Assembly: GCA_964561545.1 (NCBI GenBank)
Contig: CAZLQF010000009.1
Coordinates: 24,383-88,382 of the forward strand
From: CAZLQF01 sp964561545
Lineage (GTDB): Bacteria; Bacteroidota; Bacteroidia; CAILMK01; CAYYUA01
Direction of reading: 5' to 3'
Length of the DNA: 64,000 nt
This document shows positions 53,642 through 63,248 of the stretch, piece by piece. A program made the position numbers and the translations under genes. Each line of letters opens with the position of its first letter. Within the stretch, counting starts at the first letter, position 1. The notes beneath the pieces are model-generated. The model was given only the letters and a program-made list of their open reading frames with translations. It searched no databases and was not told where the DNA came from.

Positions 53642-54232
53642 ATGGATACTTATCGTCTTTTTCTCGCTATTCCAATAAAAGAGGCGTATCAACCTGTTAT
53701 CTGGGAATTTATTAACAACCAGCAAGATGAATACAAATGGGCCCAACCTGATAATTGGCATATTACGGTATTGTTCATTGGCGATTTTCCTGTTGATCGA
53801 CTTGAAGCTTTGAAAGAAGCTTTGGGAAGTCATTTCCATCACCAACGGGCGTTAAAACTCAATCCGGATAAGTTTAAATTCGCTCCCAAGCTGAGCAAGG
53901 CAAGAATGATATGGTTAAATTTTGAAGAAGATGCATCCTTTGATGCGCTGGTTCAAAATACTTATGAAAAAATGCAGGAACTCTACGAAATGTGGGATTT
54001 GGAGTTCAACCTAAAACTGCATCAAAAGAACATTCCTCACGTTACCCTGGCTCGATTTAAGCCTTTTAATGCTTATGATCAAGCTTACCTGCAAACGCCC
54101 AATCTGTGCAAAAAATTAGATCCGATGCCAGCCAATGAGGTAAGGCTTTTTCAATCGGAATTGTTTGAAGATGGGGCCCGCTACACCATGCTGGATCGAT
54201 ATTCATTGGCGGAAGATTATTTTGATGAGTAG
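53642..54232 (+). CDS. thpR: RNA 2',3'-cyclic phosphodiesterase, 2H family
   Basis: 196 residues. The two catalytic H-x-T motifs of the 2H (LigT-like) family are NWHITVLFIGD (His at ~39) and IPHVTLARFK (~137). The fold opens YRLFLAIPI, the usual first beta strand. It hydrolyses 2',3'-cyclic phosphates on RNA, with possible tRNA ligase activity in vitro for the family. It stands alone between ybaB and tadA. Confidence 0.9.
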   Translation: MDTYRLFLAIPIKEAYQPVIWEFINNQQDEYKWAQPDNWHITVLFIGDFPVDRLEALKEALGSHFHHQRALKLNPDKFKFAPKLSKARMIWLNFEEDASFDALVQNTYEKMQELYEMWDLEFNLKLHQKNIPHVTLARFKPFNAYDQAYLQTPNLCKKLDPMPANEVRLFQSELFEDGARYTMLDRYSLAEDYFDE

Positions 54233-54523
54233 GTTGAGAAGTGGTAATAATTGGGTTTTGTTTAAATACCAGCAATGAGCGCTAAAATGGTTTTTCATTT
54301 AAATTACCCAGATGTAAGGCAATAGCTAAAGAAATTAACCACTTAAGCTTATTGGTAAGAAAGAAGGCATTTGCTATTTACTGATTTCTTGGCATCCAAC
54401 GACAAGGGATGGCTAATTTAGCTTGGGATGTAAATTGGTTAGGTATTTTAACATTTCAACTCAAGGCTCTAAAAAAATCGAAAAGAATGTTTCTTCGCAC
54501 TTCGAATCCTTTTACACCTATAT

Positions 54524-54970
54524 TTATCGCTTATTTTGAAAAAAGCTTTTAACCATCTGACTACAGTCTTCTTCAAGGATTCCTCCGGTTACCTTGGTTT
54601 TAGGGTGTAGGAGCATGGGTTCGTATTGAGAGAATCCTTTTTTGGCATCATATGCACCATAAACCATTTCAGCTACTTGAGCCCATGCAAGCGCCCCCGC
54701 GCACATGGCACATGGCTCCATGGTTACCACCAATTTGCATTGATCCAGGTATTTGGATCCCAAATATTCGCTGGCTGACCCCAATGCTATGATTTCTGCA
54801 TGGGCAGTAACATCCTGCAGTTTTTCAGTCATGTTATGGCCTTTGGCAATGATCTTCCTTTGGCATACCACAATGGCACCGATGGGAATTTCTCCTTCTC
54901 CTTGCGCAATTTCTGCTTCGCGCAAAGCCTGGTTCATGAAGTGTTCATCTGAAAAAACGCTGAATTCCAT
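54524..54970 (-). CDS. tadA: tRNA-specific adenosine deaminase
   Basis: 148 residues. The cytidine-deaminase-like zinc site is intact: HAE (57-59, with the proton-shuttle Glu) and PCAMC (86-90). The N-terminal ALREAEIAQGEGEIPIGAIVV and the later MVYGAYDAKKGF fit TadA, which makes inosine at the wobble position of arginine tRNA. The ATG at 54970 gives the standard length. Confidence 0.93.
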   Translation of the reverse strand: MEFSVFSDEHFMNQALREAEIAQGEGEIPIGAIVVCQRKIIAKGHNMTEKLQDVTAHAEIIALGSASEYLGSKYLDQCKLVVTMEPCAMCAGALAWAQVAEMVYGAYDAKKGFSQYEPMLLHPKTKVTGGILEEDCSQMVKSFFQNKR

Positions 54971-55170
54971 GGTGGTGAATTATTGAAAAGGTTATGAATA
55001 ATTGTTGCCCAAAATTACTTAGGCAGCTGGAATAAAATGAAAAGCTTGGATTTAACGTTTTATCTTATTCAAAAGCTTCAAAATTCGTTTTATTCCTTAA
55101 AAATCAATAAAAGTTTTCTCAAAAGGTTAAACTTTGCTTTTGTACCTTCGTTTTAAACCGATAAAGGTTC

Positions 55171-56043
55171 ATGGTTACGCCAAGGGAGAAAATCCGGCCT
55201 TCTCAACTTCAAATGCTGCCCCAGTCCATTAAGTATTTGCTTATTGTGAATGCCTTGCTCTTTGTAATTACCAATATCCTTTACTATCTATTGGATTACA
55301 ACCTTTTTGATGTTCTGGCCCTTCACCAGCCCAGATCTGAAAAATTCTCTTACATACAATTGATCACGCATTTATTCATGCATGCCAATACGCTGCATAT
55401 TTTCCTTAACATGTTTGTGTTGTGGATGTTCGGAGGTGTTTTGGAGCATGTTTGGCACCAAAAAAAGTTCTTGTTTTATTATTTTTTTACTGGCCTGGGG
55501 GCAGCTGCCTTTCATTTATTAGTCCGCAAATTTACGCTGGATAGCCTGAATGAGGAGGTAATGCAATATTTGCAAAATCCTTCCTATGAAGCTTTTAATG
55601 CTTTTGCAAAGGAACATGCTGGCAGGATGCCACAAGAAATGGCCAGAGAACTTGAGCAGATCAAAAATGGTTGGCAAGCCACTCCTTCCAGTATGATGTA
55701 CCTAACCCAATCTACGGAATGGATGCGTGATTTTTATGAATTCCAGGTGAATATTCCCACAGTAGGTGCTTCAGGTGCAGTTTATGGGGTTTTGTTGGCT
55801 TTTGGCGTTATTTTTCCCAACGTACTGATCTACCTTTACTTTCTAATACCCATTAAAGCTAAGTATTTCGTCATCATGATCGGTTTATTGCAAATTTATC
55901 TTGGCTTTTTTGACAAAGCCTCTTCTGTTGCAAACTTTGCCCACCTTGGGGGGATGATCTTTGGATTCCTGTTATTGAAATTTTGGGGAGAGCAACCAAA
56001 AACTTTTGTTAAGGACAGGAGTTTTGAAAATCCATATTCGTAG
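55171..56043 (+). CDS. Rhomboid-family intramembrane serine protease
   Basis: 290 residues with six membrane helices. Catalytic Ser201 lies in TVGASGAVYG and His258 in FAHLGGMIFG. The H-x-x-x-N of the L1/TM2 region is HIFLNMFVLWMFGG. A ~75-residue hydrophilic insert (~122-195) separates the third and fourth helices, longer than in E. coli GlpG but usual for Bacteroidota. Substrate unknown. It is followed by the pseudouridine synthase on the same strand after 66 bases. Confidence 0.93.
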   Translation: MVTPREKIRPSQLQMLPQSIKYLLIVNALLFVITNILYYLLDYNLFDVLALHQPRSEKFSYIQLITHLFMHANTLHIFLNMFVLWMFGGVLEHVWHQKKFLFYYFFTGLGAAAFHLLVRKFTLDSLNEEVMQYLQNPSYEAFNAFAKEHAGRMPQEMARELEQIKNGWQATPSSMMYLTQSTEWMRDFYEFQVNIPTVGASGAVYGVLLAFGVIFPNVLIYLYFLIPIKAKYFVIMIGLLQIYLGFFDKASSVANFAHLGGMIFGFLLLKFWGEQPKTFVKDRSFENPYS

Positions 56044-56109
56044 CGATTGGCTGTTGCAATAAAATTTAATTCCGTGTAATCTTTCGTAAATCGAATAACC
56101 AAAGCTTCA

Positions 56110-56739
56110 ATGCCAAAATATAGAAGAAAGCGTAAGCCTGAACCGGCTCAATACCGGTATTTCATCATCAATAAACCTTATGGCATTTTAAGCCAATTTA
56201 CAGATCCCATCGATAAAAACAGAACCTTGGGTAGGCTTTATGACTTTCCAAAAGATGTTTATCCTGTTGGTAGGCTTGACAAAGACAGTGAAGGGCTTTT
56301 ATTGATTACCAACGATCGCAGGATCAATCATCGATTGTTAGATCCCCAATTTCAACATGAAAGGGAATATTGGTCCCAGGTTCAAGGTGAAATTACTGAA
56401 GAAGCTTTGCATCAACTTAAGGAAGGCATCGAGATCAGTATTGATGGTAAGCAATACCATTCCAAACCTGCCAAAGCTGAAATTCTGGAGCCTCAGCCAC
56501 AAATTCCGGAGCGGGAACCTCCCATTAGTCCAAGGGGGCAATGGCCGCTGGTTTGGATCCGTTTAATATTAACAGAAGGAAAGAATAGGCAGGTAAGAAG
56601 GATGACGGCCAAAGTTGGCTTACCCACCTTAAGGTTAATTAGAGTAAGGGTTGCCAATTTGCGATTAGACCACCTGCCGACTGGAAAAGTACATGAGTTA
56701 ACCCGTGCTGAGGTATATCAAAAACTATTCAATGAATGA
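56110..56739 (+). CDS. Pseudouridine synthase, RsuA/RluE type
   Basis: 209 residues without an S4 domain, so most like RluE. The catalytic Asp57 is in GRLDKDSEGLLLITND, followed by the family's KRRxx-like region KNRQVRRMTAKVGLPTLRL. The N-terminus is very basic (KYRRKRKPEP), suited to RNA binding. It isomerises a uridine in 23S rRNA or another structured RNA; the site cannot be inferred. Confidence 0.92.
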   Translation: MPKYRRKRKPEPAQYRYFIINKPYGILSQFTDPIDKNRTLGRLYDFPKDVYPVGRLDKDSEGLLLITNDRRINHRLLDPQFQHEREYWSQVQGEITEEALHQLKEGIEISIDGKQYHSKPAKAEILEPQPQIPEREPPISPRGQWPLVWIRLILTEGKNRQVRRMTAKVGLPTLRLIRVRVANLRLDHLPTGKVHELTRAEVYQKLFNE

Positions 56740-56886
56740 TTCCTACTTCCTTTAATTGATGGTTAGCAACTACTTAGATGATTTTTAGATGCTTTGTACC
56801 ATATGGTCTTTATCTTAACGTTTAGGATGTAAATTTGATTAGTATTGGCAGTAATTTAACCATTTTAATTTATAACAGACGCGCTA

Positions 56887-58035
56887 ATGAATACTCCCAT
56901 TCCCCAGCTTGACCCCATTCATGATTTAAGACACCAACTTCACCAATATCCTGATTTATCAGGTGATGAAGCCGCTACAGCTAAAAGGATTATAAGCTTC
57001 CTGGAAAATTATCATCCTGACCAGGTATTAACTGGGCTTGGTGGCAATGGGATCGCGGCTATCTTTAAAGGCAAGGAAGAAGGGCCTACGGTTATGTTTA
57101 GAAGTGAGCTGGATGCCTTGCCCATCCAGGAAACGAATGACATTGATTATAGATCCCGTCAGAATGGAATCAGCCATAAATGTGGGCACGATGGGCACAT
57201 GTCAATGGTAGCAGGTATTGCTCCACTGATCAACGAGCACCCTCTTCAGCATGGCACGATCATTTTACTGTTTCAGCCGGCCGAAGAATCAGGTCAAGGG
57301 GCTTCTTGGCTATTAAAAGACCAAAGGTTTACTGCCTTAAAGCCTGATTACATTTTCGGCCTTCACAATGTACCGGGTTATCCCTTGGGGCAAGTTTTAA
57401 GCACCCCTGATGTTTTTGCAGCAGCTTCCAAAGGTATGATCAACCGTTTTAAGGGAAAACCTTCGCATGCTGCACATCCTGAAGGCGGAATTAATCCAGC
57501 TTTTGCCATATCGGAAATCGTAAATGAGCTTAATCAATTCACCAATGACCCAACCTTATTCAGAGATTTTGTACTTGCCACCATCATCCATCTCAATGTA
57601 GGCGAAGTAGCTTTTGGCACAAGTCCGGGAGAAGGGGCTTTGATGTTAACCTTGCGATCTTTCAGGGATGATGATATGGAGGTGCTAAGGTCAGGAATTG
57701 AAAGGATCATCGATGCTAAGGCCAAGCACCATCAACTTAAATTCAATTGGCAGTTTACAGAGGAATTTCCTGTGACTAATAACACAACAGAAACTTACAA
57801 TCTCGTCAAGGATGCCTCCCTTAATGCAGATCTAAACTTTAAAGAAATTCAAACGCCTTTCAGATGGTCCGAAGATTTTGGCAATTACAGCAAACTTGCC
57901 AAAACCGGTTTTTGGGGGTTAGGCTCGGGTATCCATCAACCGCAGTTGCACCACGAGCATTTTGATTTTCCCGATGAATTGATTCCTTATGGGATTACCA
58001 TCTATAGCAGTATTATTGATAAGTTACTTTCCTAA
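56887..58035 (+). CDS. M20-family amidohydrolase/peptidase
   Basis: 382 residues. The metal-binding loop is HKCGHDGHMS (97-106), the glutamate switch is FQPAEESGQG, then FGLHNVPG, the dimer-domain HAAHPEGG and WSEDFG with the last ligand. These are the marks of the N-acyl-amino-acid amidohydrolase/IAA-hydrolase group, which cleave an acyl group from an amino acid. No signal peptide is visible, so it acts in the cytoplasm. Substrate unknown. It precedes the racemase gene by 82 bases on the same strand. Confidence 0.93.
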   Translation: MNTPIPQLDPIHDLRHQLHQYPDLSGDEAATAKRIISFLENYHPDQVLTGLGGNGIAAIFKGKEEGPTVMFRSELDALPIQETNDIDYRSRQNGISHKCGHDGHMSMVAGIAPLINEHPLQHGTIILLFQPAEESGQGASWLLKDQRFTALKPDYIFGLHNVPGYPLGQVLSTPDVFAAASKGMINRFKGKPSHAAHPEGGINPAFAISEIVNELNQFTNDPTLFRDFVLATIIHLNVGEVAFGTSPGEGALMLTLRSFRDDDMEVLRSGIERIIDAKAKHHQLKFNWQFTEEFPVTNNTTETYNLVKDASLNADLNFKEIQTPFRWSEDFGNYSKLAKTGFWGLGSGIHQPQLHHEHFDFPDELIPYGITIYSSIIDKLLS

Positions 58036-58117
58036 AAAATTTGTAAACATTTTAGGTATTGCAGCGCATGAAATGAGTAAATTCGAGTCGTTATAACAGA
58101 ATAATGCTTGTTAGTTC

Positions 58118-59275
58118 ATGTTTCATACTTCACAGATTTACTTAAATAAAGGTCATCTTAAAACCAACCTTGATTATTTAAGGCAAAAAACAGGGTCGCA
58201 TGTTAAATTCTCTTCGGTCATAAAAGGCAATGCATATGGTCATGGCGTTGAGCATTTTGTACCCATGGCTGAAGAATTTGGGATTACCCATTTTTCTGTA
58301 TTCAATGCCAATGAAGCCTTAAGGGCTCATGAGGTGATTGCCAATGGGAGCGGTTTAATGATCATGGGAATGATTGACAATCAAGAGATGGATTGGGCCA
58401 TTGAAAACAATGTAGAATTTTTCATTTTCGAAATTGATCGCTTAGAAACCGCTATTGAAGCAGCTAAAAAGCTCCAAAAACCTGCCAGGATTCATATTGA
58501 GCTGGAAACTGGGTTGCACCGAACTGGTTTTTATCCTAAAGATTTAAACAAAATCATTAAACTGATCAACGCTAACCACGAGCATTTGGAGGTTGTTGGT
58601 GCCTGTACTCATTTTGCGGGAGCTGAGCATGTTGGCAATTACTTGAGGATCAAGCAACAGATTCAAAGTTTTGAAGAGCAGTACAACAAGTTAATTGACA
58701 ATGGTATTCATCCTAAATACAGGCATACGGCATGTTCGGCAGCGGTACTTTCTTACCCCGAAACCATTATGGATATGGTAAGGGTTGGTATTTCCCAATA
58801 TGGCTTTTGGCCGAGCAAGGAAACTTACATGGATGTTTGTAAAAATGCCGGTGATCGTGCTGTTAATCCTCTAAGGCGGATCATTTCATGGAAAAGTAAG
58901 GTGATGAGCACCAAATTTGTCAAGGCTGGCGACTTTATTGGTTATGGCACCGTATTTATGGCTACTCGGGATACATGGGCTGCTACTGTTCCTGTTGGTT
59001 ATGCCAATGGCTTTGCCAGGGTCCTTAGCAATTCAGGCGTGGTATTGATAAGAGGTTTACGAGCTTCTGTAATAGGCATGGTGAATATGAACATGATGAT
59101 GATAGATACAACCGATATTGGAGCGCTTGAAAAAGGGGAAGAGGTGGTGCTTATAGGACACCAGGGCCAAGAAGAATTAACGGTGGCCTCCTTTGGGGAA
59201 ATGAGTAATCTTCTTAACTATGAATTGTTAACAAGGCTACCATTGGATATACCAAGGTACATCATGGAATCTTAG
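58118..59275 (+). CDS. Alanine-racemase-fold PLP enzyme, divergent
   Basis: 385 residues. The PLP Lys36 is in SSVIKGNAYGHG, a perfect family match, and the C-terminal domain holds VPVGYANGFAR, the catalytic-Tyr motif, though the usual Asp is Asn. Two other positions differ from the canonical enzyme: HIELETGLHR where the carbamylated Lys usually stands (HLK.DTGM.R) and MVNMNMMMID where C-M-D-Q is usual. In many Bacteroidota the housekeeping racemase is fused to MurF; this is a stand-alone protein. It may be an alanine racemase or a racemase of broader or different specificity. Confidence 0.85.
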   Translation: MFHTSQIYLNKGHLKTNLDYLRQKTGSHVKFSSVIKGNAYGHGVEHFVPMAEEFGITHFSVFNANEALRAHEVIANGSGLMIMGMIDNQEMDWAIENNVEFFIFEIDRLETAIEAAKKLQKPARIHIELETGLHRTGFYPKDLNKIIKLINANHEHLEVVGACTHFAGAEHVGNYLRIKQQIQSFEEQYNKLIDNGIHPKYRHTACSAAVLSYPETIMDMVRVGISQYGFWPSKETYMDVCKNAGDRAVNPLRRIISWKSKVMSTKFVKAGDFIGYGTVFMATRDTWAATVPVGYANGFARVLSNSGVVLIRGLRASVIGMVNMNMMMIDTTDIGALEKGEEVVLIGHQGQEELTVASFGEMSNLLNYELLTRLPLDIPRYIMES

Positions 59276-59493
59276 CTTTTGAGGTTAATTTTGAAATTTT
59301 AGCTTTCAAGCCTCGTGATGCTGTAAGTGTTTGTTGAGTAATGTATAGAACCATTAGAGGATTCACCAATATAAGGTTTGATTAGAAATGAGGATTGGTC
59401 GGAAACTTTCCATATAAGGCAATTGTAATCAAAGCAACCCATTTCAAAAACAGTGTAGCTAATGCTGGGTTTTCATGAATTAAAAACAAACCA

Positions 59494-60039
59494 ATGGAAA
59501 CATTACCCCTGACCCCTTCGCTTGGATGGGTAAAAGATGCCCAAAATCACCTTTCTAAATCTGATCTGATGGTATTTGCCGATCAGCCTGAATTAACCCA
59601 ATATTTTGGTTCGGTTTTAATGCAATACCTTACTTATCATGGCAATACTGAGGCTTCTCCACTTTATGGGAAGTACATCAACAACCTTGAGGATTTCCTG
59701 TATCAAATTGGTTACGCCATACCCAACCAAAACGCTTCTCTTGAAAAACTTGAAGATGCCCAAGCGTTGTTAAGCCAAAACTTTACGCAACCCCAAAACC
59801 GTTTCTTGATTTGGTTTGATGCGGATTATTTACTGAAGGTCAATAAAAAGGTTTTTAAGGACATTGCTTCGATGATGAATGAAATTAGTGTCAACAATAC
59901 CAAAGGAGGAATCCTTCAAAGAAATGTGTTCATAATGGCTCATGGTAATGTTAATGCGGTAAAAAGCGCTTACCAACTTAACGATATTGGTTCCTTACCG
60001 CTCAAAACTCAATTGCTCAACTTAAAAGCTGGAAATTGA
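59494..60039 (+). CDS. Hypothetical protein, weak barstar-like resemblance
   Basis: 181 residues, soluble. The middle reads YGKYINNLEDFLYQIGYAIPN and later FLIWFDADYLLKVNKKVFKDI; the order 'G...I..LEDF...I...L.lP' then 'v.iW.dAd.LL....e.F' resembles barstar (barnase inhibitor) proteins. The likeness is weak and the insert between the two parts is long. Its stop overlaps the start of the next gene (TTGA), so translation is coupled. If it is a barstar relative there is no visible toxin next to it. Confidence 0.6.
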   Translation: METLPLTPSLGWVKDAQNHLSKSDLMVFADQPELTQYFGSVLMQYLTYHGNTEASPLYGKYINNLEDFLYQIGYAIPNQNASLEKLEDAQALLSQNFTQPQNRFLIWFDADYLLKVNKKVFKDIASMMNEISVNNTKGGILQRNVFIMAHGNVNAVKSAYQLNDIGSLPLKTQLLNLKAGN

Positions 60040-61670
60040 GGGTCTCTTTATTTTATGCACTATTTTTAACATTTGTTATTGTAAGTTGTAATACCATGAC
60101 CCAGCAAGCGGATCAGATTTTTTACAATGCCACCATCTATACGGTTGATGACAGTTTTTCAATTCATGAAGCAATGGCCATTCGAGGAGATTCAATCCTT
60201 GCGGTTGGCAGTAGCGAGGAAATATTAGGGCAATATCAGCCTGATCAAAAGCTGGACCTCGATGGGAAACCTGTTTATCCAGGCTTTATCGATGCGCATT
60301 GCCATTTTTATTGGTATGGCTTGTGGCTGCAGCAGGTAGATCTGAACAATTGCAAAAGCTATGATGCCGTTCTGGATAGCTTAAAGAAAGCCGCTCCGGA
60401 ATTTGAAGGTGGGCAATGGCTCGAGGGAAGAGGATGGGATCAAAACAAATGGCCTACCCGGGAATTTCCGAACAAAGCTAAGCTGGACAGTCTTTTTCCC
60501 AACAAACCGGTGTTTCTGTTAAGGATTGATGGCCATGCTGCATTGGTCAACCAGGCAGCCCTGAATCAAGCTGGTATAGATACTACTACCGAAGTAGAAG
60601 GTGGTAAAATTCAACAAACCAATGGCCAACTGACAGGAATATTGTTGGACAATGCCATTGATCTCGTAAGGGAGGTCATGCCTACACCGGATTCCTCTAA
60701 AAGGCAAAAAGCCCTTATGGATGCCCAGCAAAATTGTTTTGAAGTGGGTTTGACCACGGTAAGCGATGCCAGCCTTAATAAGATATGGGTGGAAACCATT
60801 CGGGAAGCGCAGGAGACAGGTAACCTAAAAATGCGGGTTTATGGAATGCTCAATGCCAATGAGGAAAATCTTAAAGCTTATATTAAAAAGGGTGTCCATC
60901 GAACGGATCGCTTGCATTTGGGGGCCATTAAATTGTTTGCCGATGGGGCGCTTGGGTCACGAGGCGCTTGTCTCTTGCAACCTTACCACGATGCGCCTGA
61001 TGAGTATGGCTTCTTACTGCAGGATACCAGCCATTTTAACAAGTGGGCTAAAATAGCCCGTGAAAATGGCTACCAGTTGAATACCCACGCCATTGGCGAC
61101 TCAGCTTGCCACACCATGTTGGAAGTTTATGCCAACCACCTGGAGCCTCAAAGCGACCAAAGATGGCGCATCGAACACTCCCAGATCGTCCACCCGGATG
61201 ATCTGCCAACTTTCGGCAAGTATAACATCCTTCCATCCGTTCAACCTTCCCATGCCACTTCGGATATGAAGTGGGCCGATGAAAGGCTTGGCCCGAAGCG
61301 GATTAAAACAGCCTATACTTACCAGGATCTATTGAAGCTGAATGACATGATTGCATTAGGTAGTGATTTCCCCATTGAAGCCATCAATCCATTGCTCCAG
61401 TTCTACACAGCCACAGCACGTAAAAATCCGGACGGGGAACCGGAAAACGGTTTCCAACCTGAAAATTCACTTACCCGAAAGCAAGCCCTCAAAGGACTCA
61501 CGCGGTGGGCTGCCTATGCCAATTTTGAGGAAAAACATAAAGGCAGCCTGGAAACTGGTAAATATGCCGATTTTGTCGTCCTTAACCAAGACATCATGGA
61601 AATGCCCATCGATGATGTAATGAATGTCAACGTTGAAAGTACTTATGTGGGCGGGGAACGGGTTGATTAG
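60036..61670 (+). CDS. YtcJ-like amidohydrolase, predicted lipoprotein
   Basis: 544 residues, amidohydrolase 3 group. A lipoprotein signal ends LTFVIVSC with Cys18. The zinc site opens FIDAHCHFYWYG (His88, His90), continues with IKLFADGALGSRGA, HAIGDSA, RIEHSQIV and the last Asp in LGSDFPIE. The TTG start at 60036 is required for the signal peptide and overlaps the previous stop by 4 bases. Its likely place is the periplasm, facing it from the inner or outer membrane. Substrate unknown. Confidence 0.92.
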   Translation: MRVSLFYALFLTFVIVSCNTMTQQADQIFYNATIYTVDDSFSIHEAMAIRGDSILAVGSSEEILGQYQPDQKLDLDGKPVYPGFIDAHCHFYWYGLWLQQVDLNNCKSYDAVLDSLKKAAPEFEGGQWLEGRGWDQNKWPTREFPNKAKLDSLFPNKPVFLLRIDGHAALVNQAALNQAGIDTTTEVEGGKIQQTNGQLTGILLDNAIDLVREVMPTPDSSKRQKALMDAQQNCFEVGLTTVSDASLNKIWVETIREAQETGNLKMRVYGMLNANEENLKAYIKKGVHRTDRLHLGAIKLFADGALGSRGACLLQPYHDAPDEYGFLLQDTSHFNKWAKIARENGYQLNTHAIGDSACHTMLEVYANHLEPQSDQRWRIEHSQIVHPDDLPTFGKYNILPSVQPSHATSDMKWADERLGPKRIKTAYTYQDLLKLNDMIALGSDFPIEAINPLLQFYTATARKNPDGEPENGFQPENSLTRKQALKGLTRWAAYANFEEKHKGSLETGKYADFVVLNQDIMEMPIDDVMNVNVESTYVGGERVD

Positions 61671-61680
61671 CGTAAAGGTG

Positions 61681-61977
61681 TTAGTTAGGTTTTAAAGGAT
61701 ATTTGCGCCTGAAAATCATGGAATGCTTGAGGGGTGTTGGGATTTCTTCTAAATCATAGCACTTGAAATTATAGTGAATCGGTTTTTGATGACCGGCTAA
61801 CCAATTGAAGAAATCTCCCTGGTCTACCTTTTGGGTAAAATACTTGCCTTCAAGGTTCTTCCTTTTTTGATGCTTATCAAACTTTACAATTACCTCCAGA
61901 TCATAAAATCCCTTCAGGTTCAGCTTAGTGATCCAAAAACTTCCAATAAAACCGGCTGCTCCTGTAACTACGATCAT
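61681..61977 (-). pseudogene. N-terminal fragment of heptose-6-epimerase (HldD/RfaD-like)
   Basis: The first ~68 residues match the start of ADP-glyceromanno-heptose 6-epimerase: the Rossmann motif VVTGAAGFIGSFWITKLN, then FYDLEVIVKFDK, KRKNLEGKYF, VDQGDFFNWLAGHQKPIHYNF. The full enzyme has ~320 residues and would continue with the H-x-G-A region and the Y-x-x-x-K active site, but after residue 68 the frame leaves the family and stops at 98. It is therefore a relic or a remodelled fragment. Its presence next to the gene-poor 62-63 kb region fits local decay. Confidence 0.7.
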
Positions 61978-62730
61978 GAATTCGGGTTTTTGACAGATTT
62001 AGTGCCGGTAAAGTAGAAAGGATTTTTCCAATTTTCATGTACATAAGCAACCAAAAATCGAAGCATGCCTCAGGATATGAATTAAAACCACCAATAGGCT
62101 GATTCTTTTATCCAAGACCAAATCCGGGAGCCAATCGAAGAAGAAAGGGGCACCAAATACGAAATTTAGAGGAGTGAATCGTGGAAATAAGATAGAGCCG
62201 AATTTGGGAACAACTAAGTTTCAGCCATTGCTCTAAATTGCACAATGGTGATGATATTTAAAAGCCTTGTGCTGTTTTAAACTAAATAAGAAGGAAAATT
62301 ATTATATCAATAAAAGCGTAAAACTTCCATTTTTTCCTTATTTACAGTTATTCAAGATAACGGCCTAGCCACTAATGCACCAAAGCTTATGGATTTTATG
62401 AAAAAGCTCTTAAACAAGCCCCAAAATAAGCGATTTATTTATTGAAACTGACAGGGAGGATACCATAACCCCAAATTTAAACCGAACATAATTTGCTGAA
62501 CTGAAATAGAAATATTAGTAAAGCGGCAATCGATTGTAAAAGTACGGACTAATTCCTTATTCGTACTATTAACCCACCTTGGCTCTTAAAGGTGGTAGAA
62601 AGGGCAGTTGTTTAATTTGCAACTCTAACAGTTCGACAAGGAACCTTTAAGAACATATAAACAGACTACTTTAAAGGGTAATTGATGATGTTGGTCAAAA
62701 GAATATATCTTTTTGATGTTATAACATTAG

Positions 62731-62925
62731 CTTTCCTGGTATCCCCCGCTTCCAGCCGCTGGATTTCTTTACTTCAAGCTTAACCAAATTAGGTGGTTTG
62801 GTTCTGATCTGTTTCTATTGTTTCCAGATCACTATCCTAAGGCTATACCATTCATTCACCCTGATCAATCTTTTATGCGCTTGGCGCCCAGGATGGTTGA
62901 ATTGTTAGAAATGCCGGTTGATTAA
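62731..62925 (+). pseudogene. Short protein-like frame without start, possible relic
   Basis: An open frame of 64 codons directly after a TAG (62728-62730) and ending in TAA. The translation reads like a protein C-terminus, including RWFGSDLFLLFPDHYPKAIP and IHPDQSFMRLAPRMVELLEM. It has no suitable start codon at the beginning, so it may be the tail of a decayed gene. I cannot name the family. Confidence 0.3.
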
Positions 62926-63125
62926 TAACTTTATTTTGGTAGATGATATAGATAAGGCCTTATTCATAACCTACCATTAACTCATATTCCCATTTTGAGC
63001 ACTTTAAAGCTTTGAGGAAGGTGCTTCTTAAGTCATCAATGACAGAAAGTTTATTGATAGAATTTCCATACTTATAAAGTAAAATGCTCCAGAAGTATTT
63101 TACAAGTCTTAAAAGGGTTAAAATA

Positions 63126-63166
63126 AAAAGGGCAGCCATCTCTTTTGAAAGATACTGCCCTCTTTA
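63126..63166 (-). terminator. Terminator of the outer-membrane protein gene
   Basis: GGGCAG (63130-63135) pairs with CTGCCC (63155-63160), with a smaller inner pairing. Read on the minus strand it is followed by TTTTTA. It lies about 85 bases downstream of the stop at 63249. Confidence 0.65.
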
Positions 63167-63248
63167 CTTAATGTTGACTTTTATTATTTAACCTTGATTT
63201 AATAGTACCTAAGCACAAACCTTTAAATTGTCTGATTTCAGGCCGTAT

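Larger units (their letters stand above)
61978..63248. other. Gene-poor region of ~1.27 kb
   Basis: No intact gene. Its right part holds the protein-like frame at 62731-62925 and, near 63126-63166, the terminator hairpin of the outer-membrane protein gene. Otherwise many stops in all frames and A/T-rich sequence. Confidence 0.5.

Noticed and set aside
58031..58056. Hairpin CCTAAAA / TTTTAGG after the M20 gene
   Set aside because: Seven A/T-rich pairs, a 12-base loop and no U-tract; too weak to call a terminator.
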